Below, in pieces: positions 1 to 10,713 of a stretch of DNA of 64,000 bases. Under the pieces are notes generated by a model. It was given only the letters and a program-made list of their open reading frames with translations. It ran no database searches and was not told the DNA's origin. The position numbers were made by a program, and so were the translations under genes. Location: NCBI GenBank assembly GCA_030549775.1, contig CM060174.1:23920693-23984692 (forward strand). The letters are read 5' to 3'. This DNA is from Tamarix chinensis. Taxonomy: Eukaryota; Streptophyta; Magnoliopsida; Caryophyllales; Tamaricaceae. How positions within the stretch are numbered: position 1 is the first letter of the stretch; every line of letters begins with the position of its first letter.

Positions 1-703
1 TCCTCCCATATATTTTCATTTTATTTATGATTGCAATCCACTTAACCCTATGTGCATTAGGAAAGAAAAATTGAGCCCATTTTTTCAACAGTGCTAACAA
101 ACAATCGCTAAGGTAACTTGATTGGGCCTTCTTGAATGTATATGGTCCAATAAAGGTGAAGTCATTGAGTGGATCATCATACTTTGCAAAATTCATCAAT
201 TATTTCTCCAGGAAGCTATGGGTATATCCTATGAATACCATGGACCAATTTTTGATCAACTTTAAGGTATTTTATAATAAAGAAGAGCATGAGATAAGTA
301 AGAAGTTGAAGTGTATTCGAATAGACAACAGAGTCAAAAACCTTGGTCTGTTTAATGAAAGGCTCATGGAAACTAACATGAGCTAACCATTTCTAAAACC
401 CCTATCATAATGGGATGGTGGAATGGATAAAATAAAAGTTAATGGAAAGAGTAAAGTTCCTACTCTCATATGCCAAGCTTCCTAGATCATTCTAGGGATA
501 AGCCGTATAAATAGTGTGTCACCTTATCAAGTTTTCTCCATCAACTCCTCTCAATAGTGATGAGGCCTATGGAAAGAGTAATGTTCCTACTCTCACATGC
601 CAAGATTCCAAGATCATTATAGGGATAAGCTATATAAACAGCTTGTCACCTTATCAAGTTTTCTCCATCAACTCCTCTCAATGGTGATGAGGCTAATGGA
701 GTG
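1..703 (+). pseudogene. Ty1/Copia integrase remnant (first segment of Copia-1)
   Basis: Frame fragments read like the Copia integrase core. The 84-codon frame at 132-386 contains the D-V/N-YGPI, YF..FI..FSRK.WVY and K.KC.R.DN blocks typical of rve domains. Downstream, LMERVKFLLSYAKLP corresponds to the family's ERTLLEKAR..L..A.LP stretch. The reading frame is broken by stops and shifts before and after, so this is a dead copy. The element enters from outside the window; its coding sequence resumes at 9066 and again at 13588 after two LTR insertions. The second catalytic Asp block reads RIDNR rather than RTDNGGEY, consistent with decay. Confidence 0.8.
442..695 (+). repeat. 127-bp tandem duplication inside the Copia integrase
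   Basis: Two adjacent copies (442-568 and 569-695) both start ATGGAAAGAGTAA and run through GCCAAG.TTCC, CTTATCAAGTTTTCTCC and CAACTCCTCTCAAT. They differ at several bases. The duplicated segment encodes the end of the integrase core. Confidence 0.85.
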
Positions 704-1484
704 TGTAACACCCCCATATTTAGGACTTAAAAAATTTTGTTTAAAGAGTGAATTGTTAAAGCTAAAATAGAAAAAATGTAGGGTATTACCGCCCCACTTG
801 GTACAAGTCTAGTTTACTCTACCATTCTCATACCAAGTGTTAATGCTAAAATGTTACTCCACTAACTTAATAACATCATTATAAGAACCATAATAAATAT
901 TTCAAAGTAGATTAATATTATTTGGAGAATATGAATGGTCAGTGATTTAAAAATTCAATCAAAAGAAAATGTAGAAGGATATAAGAGCCCAAGAACATTT
1001 GGATCAAAAGATACCAAGTAGGATATCGTACAAGCCTAACCTCAACCATAAATATTAGCCTTCCAACTGATCTCAAAATCTAACAAAAAAAAATATCATT
1101 ACTTATTGAATAAGTAAGAGCTATGAAATGGGACCCATCAGTATAACAATACTCAATAACCCATTATATAATACTAAGTTGAAAAGCTTGCATGGAACAC
1201 ATAAGGAATCATATCAAGACATGGTATAAAATATTGAAATATATATGCGACAAACAAAGTAAAATAATCATATCATATTAACAAATATCACCAAATCCAC
1301 GTACTACCTATGCCTATTTATTTAAAATATAATGAAACTTACCAACCAAGCATCCAAGGTATGCTATATGAATTGATTATTAGAACTAATCTCAACACAA
1401 TAACCATAACATTCATTATATATCTCATATCTCAACATCAATATCAATAAATTATATAACACCACAAGTAGGATCAAAGGTAAC

Positions 1485-1700
1485 TACCAAATACAAGTAG
1501 GTACGGAGGCTACTGACGAACCACAAGTAGGCACATATGCTAATACCTAACCACAAGTAGGCACAAAGGCTACAACCAAACCACAAGTAGGCATGAAGGC
1601 TACTACTAAATCATAGGTAGGCACAAAGGCTACTACTAAATCATATGAAGGCACAAATGATACTACCGATCTACTAGTAGTAACAAAGGTTACTACTAAA
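1485..1700. repeat. Minisatellite of about 31-33 bp units
   Basis: At least six diverged units of the form CCACAAGTAGGCACAAAGG CTACTACTAAAT occur in a row inside the outer LTR element. The weak frame on the minus strand (repeats of FVPTYDLVVA) is only a translation of this array. Confidence 0.8.
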
Positions 1701-1974
1701 CCAATCCAATAATCATCCAAACCAACAATAATTATTTCCATTTTCATTGACTCGATGGGAGATCAAAGCAACCCAAAGACTCTAAGGTATTATGTTCATA
1801 CTAGTGCACAAAAGTAACACTATATCCTACTAACTATTAACCCAGTGATACTAAGGTACCACGGTTACACTGGTACACAAAGTTAGCACAATACCTTACC
1901 AATAGTAACATCTAATATATGAGTATGCATATTCTTCTATAAGTTTGTAGAGCTAAATAGAGTAAAATATAAGG

Positions 1975-1979
1975 CCTGG
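1975..1979. repeat. Left target-site duplication CCTGG
   Basis: CCTGG immediately before TGTAACACCCCC at 1980 is repeated exactly at 6606-6610, right after the element's terminal ATTACA. Confidence 0.9.
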
Positions 1980-2069
1980 TGTAACACCCCCAAATTTACT
2001 ACTGAAAAATTTCGTTTAAAATCAAAAGGTTTAGCGGAAGCAAAGGATAAAACTGTAAACTTGGGGGTA

Positions 2070-2124
2070 TTACCGCCACACTTAGTACCAGACCGGTTCA
2101 CTCCTATCGTTCCAGTACTAAGTG
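2070..2124 (-). other. Conserved LTR hairpin H2 with TGTGGCGGTAA box (copy in 1980-6605)
   Basis: Stem arms CACTTAGTAC (2079-2088) and GTACTAAGTG (2115-2124) are perfectly complementary, 10 bp, with a 26-base loop. Next to it lies TTACCGCCAC (2070-2079), the complement of the GTGGCGGTAA box. Located about 90-145 bases from the LTR end at 1980. Confidence 0.65.
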
Positions 2125-2436
2125 CTAAGGCTATATCTGATCAACCTTTAGTACAAAGTATCAAAAACGCAAGACAACATTTAAAATAAATCCTTAACAA
2201 GAGGTAAGTCAAACATAAGTTAGAATACGATTTAGGATTACAACCCCAGAATATGTTTCTCAAAACAGGAATGTAATACAAAATATAGCTAAACAAAAAA
2301 AATCCCGAAGGATCAATATCCGGATTGCCTACTCACTCATGTCAAGCCTTCCACCCCAACACAGTATCAACCTGCACAAGGGGTTTGCTCCCCACCATCG
2401 GTGGATCATCAAAGGACCCATTCAACCAAGGTAGTA

Positions 2437-2457
2437 TCAGTACGGGTTCAATACTGA
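2437..2457 (-). other. Conserved LTR hairpin H1 (copy in 1980-6605)
   Basis: On the minus strand TCAGTAT, a 7-base loop TGAACCC, then GTACTGA; one U.G wobble. The same structure with different stem bases is at 19723-19743, 61456-61476 and 10696-10713. Confidence 0.6.
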
Positions 2458-2784
2458 GTAAGTCCCACTACCCTATCTTATAGGAGAGATATCATCAAGT
2501 GCATATTAAATCATGATACAATACGTTGATACACTATTACACATACTCAAAACCCACATCACAAGTCCTACCATACCCATATAGTAACATATGAAACATG
2601 TGTAACATCGTATTGAAACATATAAGGGTGTTATGACCATAATGTAAAGTAACTCATTATGCACATAAGCAGCATGGGGTAATACAGATAATAAAAGCTG
2701 TTATGGTCCGGGTAGACTCATTCTTTAGATCTCTGGTAAATATAGTCGATTCATGTCATAATCGTTATGAATCCATGAGGATGC

Positions 2785-3330
2785 GGGAACCCCACTATTA
2801 TAGCCGGTGGATCGGTCACTTATACGGAAGAACGTACCTAACCACTATTATATGCCGGTGGATCGGTCTCCAGGGCAGAACGCTCCTGGCCATTATTATG
2901 CCGGTGGATCGGTCTGGTCCCAACTCTCATGGTGTTTCACTGTGATTATAACTTATCTTTCCATGATTTGTTTATAAGTCATTTCACACCATAATCTTTG
3001 TTAATCCATGCGAGTACGGGAACCCCACTATTATAGCCGGTGGATCAATCACTTATAGGGCAGAATGCACCTAACCACTATTATATGCCGGTGGATCGGT
3101 CTGGCCCCGACTCTCATGGTGTTCCACTGTAAGTATATAGTATCTTTCCCATGGTTTAATTACAACATATTGTTTGGTTTGTTGAGCTCGAGATCCCCCA
3201 CTATTATAGCCGGTGGATCGGTCACTTATAGGGCAGAACGCACCTAACCACTATTATATGCCGGTGGATCGGTCTCCAAGGCACCCCGGCACCTGGCCAC
3301 TATTATGCCGGTGGATCAGTCTGGGCCCGG
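2785..3330 (-). repeat. LTR-internal repeat array with CCACTATTATAGCCGGTGG units
   Basis: Roughly five units each contain CCACTATTATAGCCGGTGG (or ATATGCCGGTGG) followed by ATCGGTC and a GGGCAGAACGC-like segment. Two blocks (about 2790-2930 and 3020-3115) are followed by a third at 3198-3330. Homologous arrays in the opposite orientation lie at 18937-19450 and 60693-61083. The small open frames across it are by-products of repetition. Confidence 0.8.
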
Positions 3331-4969
3331 CTCAATAAACTTACTCTTTAAGTAGTTAATGTCTTATTCATGTATTATTAAATAAGGTTCCACCCTTGAC
3401 ATGCATGTCTACTACTCTCTACTTCTTCCCTTCGAGGAGGCTCGTCCCATATCTTGAGACTGTTCTCCCCTTCTTACGCCCGATGTCCATCCCCTCTTAC
3501 TCTTATACATAAGGAAACGTAGTAAGGGCACACTCTCCCGAGAACCCTAACACAACGATATTGGTCCCGCATGTCCTCACCCCTCTAGGGCTCCTCCTTG
3601 GAAAACCCTAATTTGGGCCTATATGACCCAACTCTTTCTTACTCATCCTAACTTTACTTTGTTCCTTGTCTCGCATGTCGTCTCTACTAAGAAATTCCCA
3701 AAATATATCCATTTATTCCCCGACTCCACATGTGACCGCCAAACCCTAGTTGGCCACATCAAACCCTAGCTCCTTACTTCCTCCCCAAGTAACCTCTTCT
3801 CTTTGCCCCAAAACCTCTCCTCTCATTTAGAATCCCATACTCATCCTTCATACAAGTGGACTCTCACTCTCAACCCCATACTCCATCCTTCCTTGACCAT
3901 TTTTACCCTTGAACCCTTCAAATTGCTCATTTCCTCCCAAAAACCCTAATTGGGTCCCTTAGACACCCTTACATCGACCCACGTAAAATTTTGCACCCAA
4001 GTCTCCAATGGGTCCATAATTTTGACATTATTTTACTCGCTTCCTAAATCAACTTTCCTCACGTAAGACTCATTCCCATGCATAACTTAATCATTCCATG
4101 CAGACTCTCTGACCTCCACCTATACCCAAAACCCTAATGAGGTCGATTATGCACCAACTCACGTACTATTCTTCATAACAAGTGTCCAATCACTCCAAGA
4201 CTCTCCCAAGCTCTTACTTACAACCCAAAACAATTTTTCACATGTAAGGATCATGCCCATGCAAGGTCCATTCCCCCTATGCAAACTTCCCAAACGTCCA
4301 CTTCCCCGTTGTTCTTTTATTATCATTTCATGCTACCCAAAACCCTAGCATGCATGTCCTAGAGGGCCATAACAAGTCACATCATCAACATCAACATCAA
4401 CATCAAACATGGAACATGTTGTACACGTATAATATAAGGCACACACAACATACCTCATGATCCACGCTGCGCTACACAAAACATGTTATTCATAACACAT
4501 GCATAATACAAATCAACATGGCATGCTCATCATTCACCCAAACATTACATCACACATAGCACAAGGCCATAGCTTCGTCCTTACCTAACACGACACCGGT
4601 CTTGGAGCACGTTCCTACGCCTCCTCCAGATGTCGACTTGATTCGCCTATAAGAGGGGAACACTAGAGGTTAATTTTCCTCTAACCAAACACTATTCTTC
4701 TACCTTACTCTTATCTTTAACTTACCTTTAGGGCTAAAAATAAAATATTACTTTTATAAGTAAAGGTATGGTCATTATTCTTAAGGTAGTTAACCCGGCT
4801 ACTACTAATAAAAGTAGGTCTTAATAGCTACAATATTTTAAAAGAAAATTTAATAAAATTTATTATTAATGGTAGTAGTTTAATGTTACTAGTAACGGTG
4901 ATAGTAGTAGCGATAGTGAGGTTAGGGATATATGAAATATTACTAATAGTGACAAGGAACTAAAATGAA

Positions 4970-5120
4970 AATAATAATAATAATAACCATGATAATAATG
5001 ATAATAGTAACACTATTAATAATAACAATAAGGATGTTAAAATAATAATACTAAAGTTATAGGTCATTAATAATATTAGTACTAACAATTATAAGTAAAT
5101 CAAGGTTAGGTTGAATAATG

Positions 5121-5152
<32 letters not shown>

Positions 5153-5205
5153 GAGGATAATGATAATAGTTATAACATTAATAATAATACTAATAATACT
5201 TCTAA
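4970..5205. repeat. Low-complexity AAT/ATAATA-rich tract
   Basis: Imperfect AATAATAAT / GATAATAATG runs within the 1980-6605 LTR, with no coding signal. Confidence 0.7.
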
Positions 5206-5229
5206 AAATAATTAGTCTTTATATAATAA

Positions 5230-6245
5230 GGATTTAGAGGTTGGAAAGTTTAGAGGACCACCTAGGGGTGCTGGTGGCACAGGTGGCGGTGCACGACACA
5301 CGACGGTGGCGGCATCGACGTTGGGGGGAGAAGAAAGGTGGAGAAGTGGTGGAGGGGGAATGAAGGAAAGGAGGGGTTGGCAGGGGAAACAGAGGGTCTA
5401 GGGAGGTTGGGGAGGATCCCTTGGTGGTTTTGGGAGGTAGAGGGGGTGCTGGAAGTGGCGGCACGGCGGTGGGCGGCAGTGAGAAGGGCGGCGGTCGGGA
5501 AGGGCGACGCTTGCAAAGCAAACCAAGGGGTGAGGGAGGCCTGGGTCGGTGGAGGATGATGCAAGGAAGGGTTTCGGGGGTGGATCGGGTGGTGGCAATG
5601 GGGGCGGCAACGGGGTGGCTATCTGAAGTAGGGGTGGCGCAAGGTGATTTCTGGGATTTTGGTTTCGAAAACCCCCGAAGCTGGATCCTTGGGGGGTATT
5701 AATACGCTTGAAATGGGGGAGAATCGAGAGAGGGGACAAGGGAAGGCAGGTCAGACGGCGATTCGGGCACGCCGGCTGGTAGTGGCAGGCCGACGCAAGT
5801 CTGCCATGGCAGACCTGTGGGCTGGTCGGGAAAAGAGAAAGGGGCAGGAGCAGGCCTGGTAGTGGTGTTGGGGGTGTCGGCCTGTCGGGGAAGGATGGCT
5901 GGAAAGTCAGGGAGAGAGAGAGGCGGCGTGCAGGCGGCACAAGCAGTCGGTCGACGCAGAGGGGGTTGGGCGGCGATTTGCAGCGGGGCACGGGGAAGAA
6001 GAAAAAGGGAAAGGGGTTGGACCGGTTGGTCCAAGGGAGAAAAAGAAAAAGAACCGACCGGGTGGTTTGAGCAAAGGAGAAGCAGGCGGGCCTGGCGTGC
6101 GAGACAGGGGGAGAAGAAACTGATCTGGGCTGGTGGGCTGGCCCAGTCGGGGGAAATGGGGGAGAGAAAGGAGAAAGGAGAGAGGGGGGAGATAAAAAGA
6201 GAAAAGGAAAATAAGGGAGAAAAAGGGATTAAGGAAAATAATTAG
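5230..6245 (-). other. GC-rich leader-like block of the LTR (no gene)
   Basis: A sharp switch from AT-rich DNA to about 1 kb of G-rich plus strand (C/CT-rich minus strand), then back to AT-rich. Overlapping open frames in several phases (Pro/Ser/Leu-rich on minus, Gly/Arg-rich on plus) come from composition, and none has a recognisable domain. Equivalent blocks sit near the 5' part of the other LTRs at 16615-16950 and 57595-57960 (sense orientation). They are probably a transcribed leader; the promoter role is inferred. Confidence 0.55.
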
Positions 6246-8146
6246 GGAAGAAAATTAAAATGATTTATGGGGTGAGTTATAGTATTTTTTGTAGATAATT
6301 AAAATTTCAGTAATTTATCTCAATATCTCTTATTATATTAGTTTAGAAAGGTAGCTTTTAGAAAAGTATTGGTTTGAACCTTATTTAAATAAAATGGGTA
6401 TGATAAAATAGCAATTTATTTATTTTAATTTATTAAACACTCACATCCAATTTGGTATACTTAAAACCCACAAAATATTTAAGTTAAATAAATTTAAAAG
6501 GCAAAATCCTCAACGTACTTAAATTAAATAAGTCTAAGAGTTAAATTATCCCTAATAAAAGTAATTTATTAAATTATAGGCTTTTAAAATTTATGGGGGA
6601 TTACACCTGGTTAGAGCACTAAGGCACACTAGTAAAAATCTGTAGCCAACTATGGGATAAACCATGTCTTTAAGGTAGCGATCTCTAAAGAGCTATAATT
6701 CCTAATCTCCATGTATTTCACTTTAAATATTATTATTTTATTAAGATGACCACACAGCTACATAATAAATACACATATCTAATTCCCATACTTAATCATT
6801 TTTACTTATTTCCAATCATTCAAGATAACCATAATAAAAGTTAATACAATGGTCAACATGATAATCTACCAAGGCCATCCTAGGTTCAGTTATTCACATG
6901 TAGGCATATTAGGTTAAAAATAACGAAAATGCACTTGAGGCTACACTTACAACATCATTATCCATTTTAAATACTAATTCTATTTTATTTATTCATTTTT
7001 CATAAAAAGGCTAGCACACAATAATTAATTTATTTAACATGTAATTAAATTACTTAACATGTCAAATGACCATTTTACTCTTATACATGATATAGCATGT
7101 AAGACCCTAACATGTATATCTAATTCATCTAAAACCACATATTATCATGTTCAACAATAAATAATACATATTAGGCATACTTGTCGAAATAAATATCATG
7201 ATATGCTTAAAAAGACCAAATTGCCCCTAGGGAACATAATGATAATAGACATGCTAACAATATTCCTAAGCATCCTCAAAATATAATATTAGACATACGT
7301 AGCATCCATAATTTATTCCCGAAAATAAACTCATTTTAACATGTTTTGATACACATAATATTTTACACAAGTTTACATGCTCCGTTTTATTGAATTTCAT
7401 ACTAACATTATTAGATAGATAATTATAACATAACAAAAATTCTTAATATAAAATATACATTAAAATCATAATATTCTATCATGCAATATCTAATATTTTA
7501 GTAGAGTATATGCATTTCCTGATTTCTAGCAAAAGTATAAAATATAAGCAACTTGCGAAAATTTATCAGGCTCCACTAATTTACCTCTTATACCTAAAAA
7601 TAAAATCAATATTAATCATATTAATATCGAACTCATATACTAGAAATTTATTTTAAATTATTTACAAATTAAAATTATTATAATATCCTCAAGTTTGTAA
7701 CAAGAGGAAAATGGATAAACTCATGTTGTATGGGGGCAAGCAGAGTAAGTCCATAAGCACAAAGGGGAAGTTGTAGCATGGATGATGGTTGTGAAGATGG
7801 ATGAAATGGATGGGTAGGTGGTGGCAATGGATGATGCGATGTTGGGGAAGGGTTGGGGGTTGTGAGCTCGATTGAAGAAGAGTGTAGGGTTGGGTGATGT
7901 AGTAGGATGTTATAGACAATGGGAGGTAATGATGGAAAATAAATCATAAGTAGGGATTGGTGGTGGTACTAGTGATGGCATGGATTGCTCAAAGTAAGGG
8001 TGGTGCTATGAGGTAGAGGAGTAGATAGGTAATAAAGGACTGTAGAAGAAGGATGGGTCAATGCACTATAGTATGATGCACACAACTAGAAACAAGGATG
8101 GGAGGAAGAAGTATAATATTGGAAGGATGTGGGTCGTGTGAGTGTA

Positions 8147-8317
<171 letters not shown>

Positions 8318-8600
8318 GTCGGGTGGTGATGATGGATGGTGGATGGTGATTGGCAGTGGTGTGGTGGGAGTTTCATAGTTAGGAATCAAAGAAATTAAAA
8401 TAAGGTTGTATGAGAGGGAGGTATGGGTGGAAGGAAAAATGATGATGACTTTAGGTGGTGATGGTGGTTTGACAATGGTGAGGGTGTTAGTTGCTGGGTG
8501 CAGGGCATCAACATCGAATAAAGTAAGGAGAAGGGGAATAAGGAAATAAAATGGGTCAAGTTTTGAATGGAAATTTTAATGAATTCAAAGTTGGAATTGG

Positions 8601-8605
<5 letters not shown>

Positions 8606-8633
<28 letters not shown>
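8606..8633. repeat. (AT)n microsatellite
   Basis: About 14 uninterrupted AT dinucleotides within the outer LTR element. Confidence 0.9.
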
Positions 8634-8637
<4 letters not shown>

Positions 8638-9065
8638 GAGGGGATTTGATAGGAAGATTGTGGTGTGGTGTTGGACCATGGTTGGTGTAGTGGCAAGGTG
8701 CATGCCGGTGTAGGGGTGGCAGATGTTTACTTAGAGCTAAGAAGGGAAGGCCAAGCGCATGTGGGAATACATGATCTAAAGGGGAAAATAAGTAGAACGA
8801 TTAAGATAGGTGAGGAGGAAAAGAAAAAGGGGGTAAAATTAATTTATTCTTAGTTAGGGTATCGAGTAGGAAAAAAATTGTAGAAAATTTAACTAGTTTA
8901 GGGTGGGTTTAATAATAAAGGAGAAATATAAAAAAAATATTTGGATAAATTCATTTAAATTTTTTTTTTATGTTATAGATTAAGGGTTAACAAAAATAAT
9001 TAATTCAATGTTTAAGGGTTAAGGTTTATTTAAAAGGCTAAATGCCTAAAACAAATGTTGTAAAA

Positions 9066-10247
9066 TTTTGTGGTGGCTTGGAAGGTACATAAGCTACAAC
9101 CATTTGAGGGTAATTAGTTCTCTGATGTTTGTGCACATACAGAGGGATGAGAGGACAAAGATAGATGAGAAGGCCAGTCGGTGTGTGCTCATCAAAAATG
9201 GTGAAGCAAAGTTAGCCTACAACCTGTATAATCTAGTATAAAAGAAGGTCATTTGAATTACAGATGTCTTGTTCTTTGAGGACCAAAACCTCAAAGATTT
9301 TTTGGTAGATTGGATGTTGGAGACCTACATTGATGATCTTATGGAATCTAGTAATGATTCCAAAATATAAGGCTTAACAAGAAAGTTTTATCAAAGAGGA
9401 ATGGTTGAGGCATAATCCAACTCAAATGAGGAGATGCCAAGGAAGTAGATTGAGGTAATGGAGAGTGAAGATCGTAAGTTCAAGAAAATACAACCCTAAA
9501 ATTCTAATGAACCTAAAGCTCTATAGGAGGTGTGAAGATCCACTAAAAGATTGAGACCTTTAATCAAGTATCCTACAACATACTATGTGTTACTTTTAGA
9601 TAGTGAAGAGACTTTATGCTATAATGAGGCCCTCAACGATGCCCTAAAGGAGAAGTGATCGATTGCAATGAAAGAAGAGATGAAGTCCCTTCAAAAGAAT
9701 GACGCTTACAAGATTTTGGATAGGCTGAGAGGGAAAAGGATCTCGAAGAACAAGTAGATTTTTAAGATCAAGCATAAGGAGATAAAAACCTAGTTATGTC
9801 ATAAGGCTAGGTTGTTGGTCAAGGGATTTCGCTAGAGGCGATGGGTTGACTATGATGAGGTTTTCTCTTAGGTGGTGAAGATGGCATCTATCCATATAAT
9901 TTTAAGACTTACTGTTTCTCTTATAGATATAGAGGTGGAGAAACTTGATATCAAGACAACTTTTCTACACAAAGACCTTAAGGAGGATATATACATGGAA
10001 TAACTAAAGCAGTTAGAGGTCAATGGAAAATAAAGTATGGTGTGCAACCTAGTAAAGAGCTTGAATGGACTAAAATAGGCATCAAGGTAGTGGTACATGA
10101 AATTCAAGTAATTTATGGCTAGAAAAGGGTACAAGAAGATGTTCGCATACTATTTCATGGTCACACAGAACCTAAAATTTCATTCTTCTACTTTTATATG
10201 TGGAAAACATGTTGATAGTAGAATAAACTTGGCAGAAAATTTCAAAG
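9066..10247 (+). pseudogene. Copia-1 end of integrase and first part of reverse transcriptase
   Basis: Stop-ridden frames read FVHIQRDERTKIDEKASRCVLI and DVLFFEDQ, the conserved linker after the Copia integrase. Then come MKEEMKSLQKNDAY, IFKIKH, KARLLVKGF, DYDEVFS and LDIKTTFLHKDL..DIYME, the reverse-transcriptase N-terminal blocks. It stops at FICGKHVD, where the family has YVDDML, because the element at 10248 is inserted there. Many in-frame stops make it nonfunctional. Confidence 0.85.
10243..10247. repeat. Left target-site duplication CAAAG
   Basis: CAAAG precedes TGTAACACCCCC at 10248 and recurs exactly at 13588-13592 after the right terminus. Confidence 0.85.
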
Positions 10248-10333
10248 TGTAACACCCCCATTTTTACCACTTGAAAACTTCTTTAAAAGAGTTGATTGCA
10301 GAAGCTAAACCAATAAAGAAAAAATGTAGGGTG

Positions 10334-10386
10334 TTACCGCCACACTTAGTATAAGTCTGGTTCCTCTACCTTTCTTACATTAAGTG
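10334..10386 (-). other. Hairpin H2 and TTACCGCC box (copy in 10248-13587)
   Basis: TTACCGCCACA is followed by CACTTA (10343-10348), pairing with TAAGTG (10381-10386); pairing continues with one mismatch. The companion hairpin H1 is at 10696-10713. Confidence 0.5.
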
Positions 10387-10695
10387 TTAAGGCTAAAACA
10401 TTTATCCACTTAAATTAAGAATAAAAATGGATAAGAAGAAGAGAAAGGTTTCATTACAATATTAAATTGTTCTGATAACACAAGATTAAACAAAAGAGTT
10501 ACAATTGACAAAGGGAAGAAATACATAAGGGGACATAAGAGTCCAAAAGATATCAAGATCAAATGATGCCGGAATGGACACCGGATATTCCTAACTATCA
10601 ACCCCTACCAAAAGCCATCAAGTTGTACCCTCAAAGTACTCCTGAAAGGTAAAGACTACCCTTTGAATAGGCAGGGGGCCATAAAACCGAACCCA

Positions 10696-10713
10696 TCAGT
10701 ACAATGGTACTGA
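10696..10713 (-). other. Hairpin H1 (copy in 10248-13587)
   Basis: Perfect 7-bp stem TCAGTAC / GTACTGA around a 4-base loop; a base-pair swap relative to the TCAGTAT / ATACTGA version at 61456. Confidence 0.6.

Larger units (their letters stand above)
1980..6605 (-). mobile_element. 4.6-kb LTR-only element (family 1, reverse orientation)
   Basis: It begins TGTAACACCCCC and ends GGGGATTACA, flanked by perfect 5-bp duplications CCTGG (1975-1979, 6606-6610). Its left end is the reverse complement of the right end of the element at 56734-61943 over hundreds of bases, including the hairpins at 2437-2457 and 2079-2124 and the CCGGTGG repeats. No second LTR, primer-binding site, gag or pol is inside, so it is best read as a solo LTR formed by LTR-LTR recombination. 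The alternative is a noncoding element moved in trans. Retroviral-type integration is shown by TG..CA ends and a 5-bp duplication. Confidence 0.85.

Noticed and set aside
1547..1747. Minus-strand frame with repeated FVPTYDLVVA
   Set aside because: Translation of the 31-33-bp minisatellite.
5234..6245. Several overlapping frames of 70-200 codons on both strands in a GC-rich block
   Set aside because: They overlap in up to four phases, are Pro/Ser or Gly/Arg-rich by composition, and lie inside an LTR whose sister copies do not keep them open.
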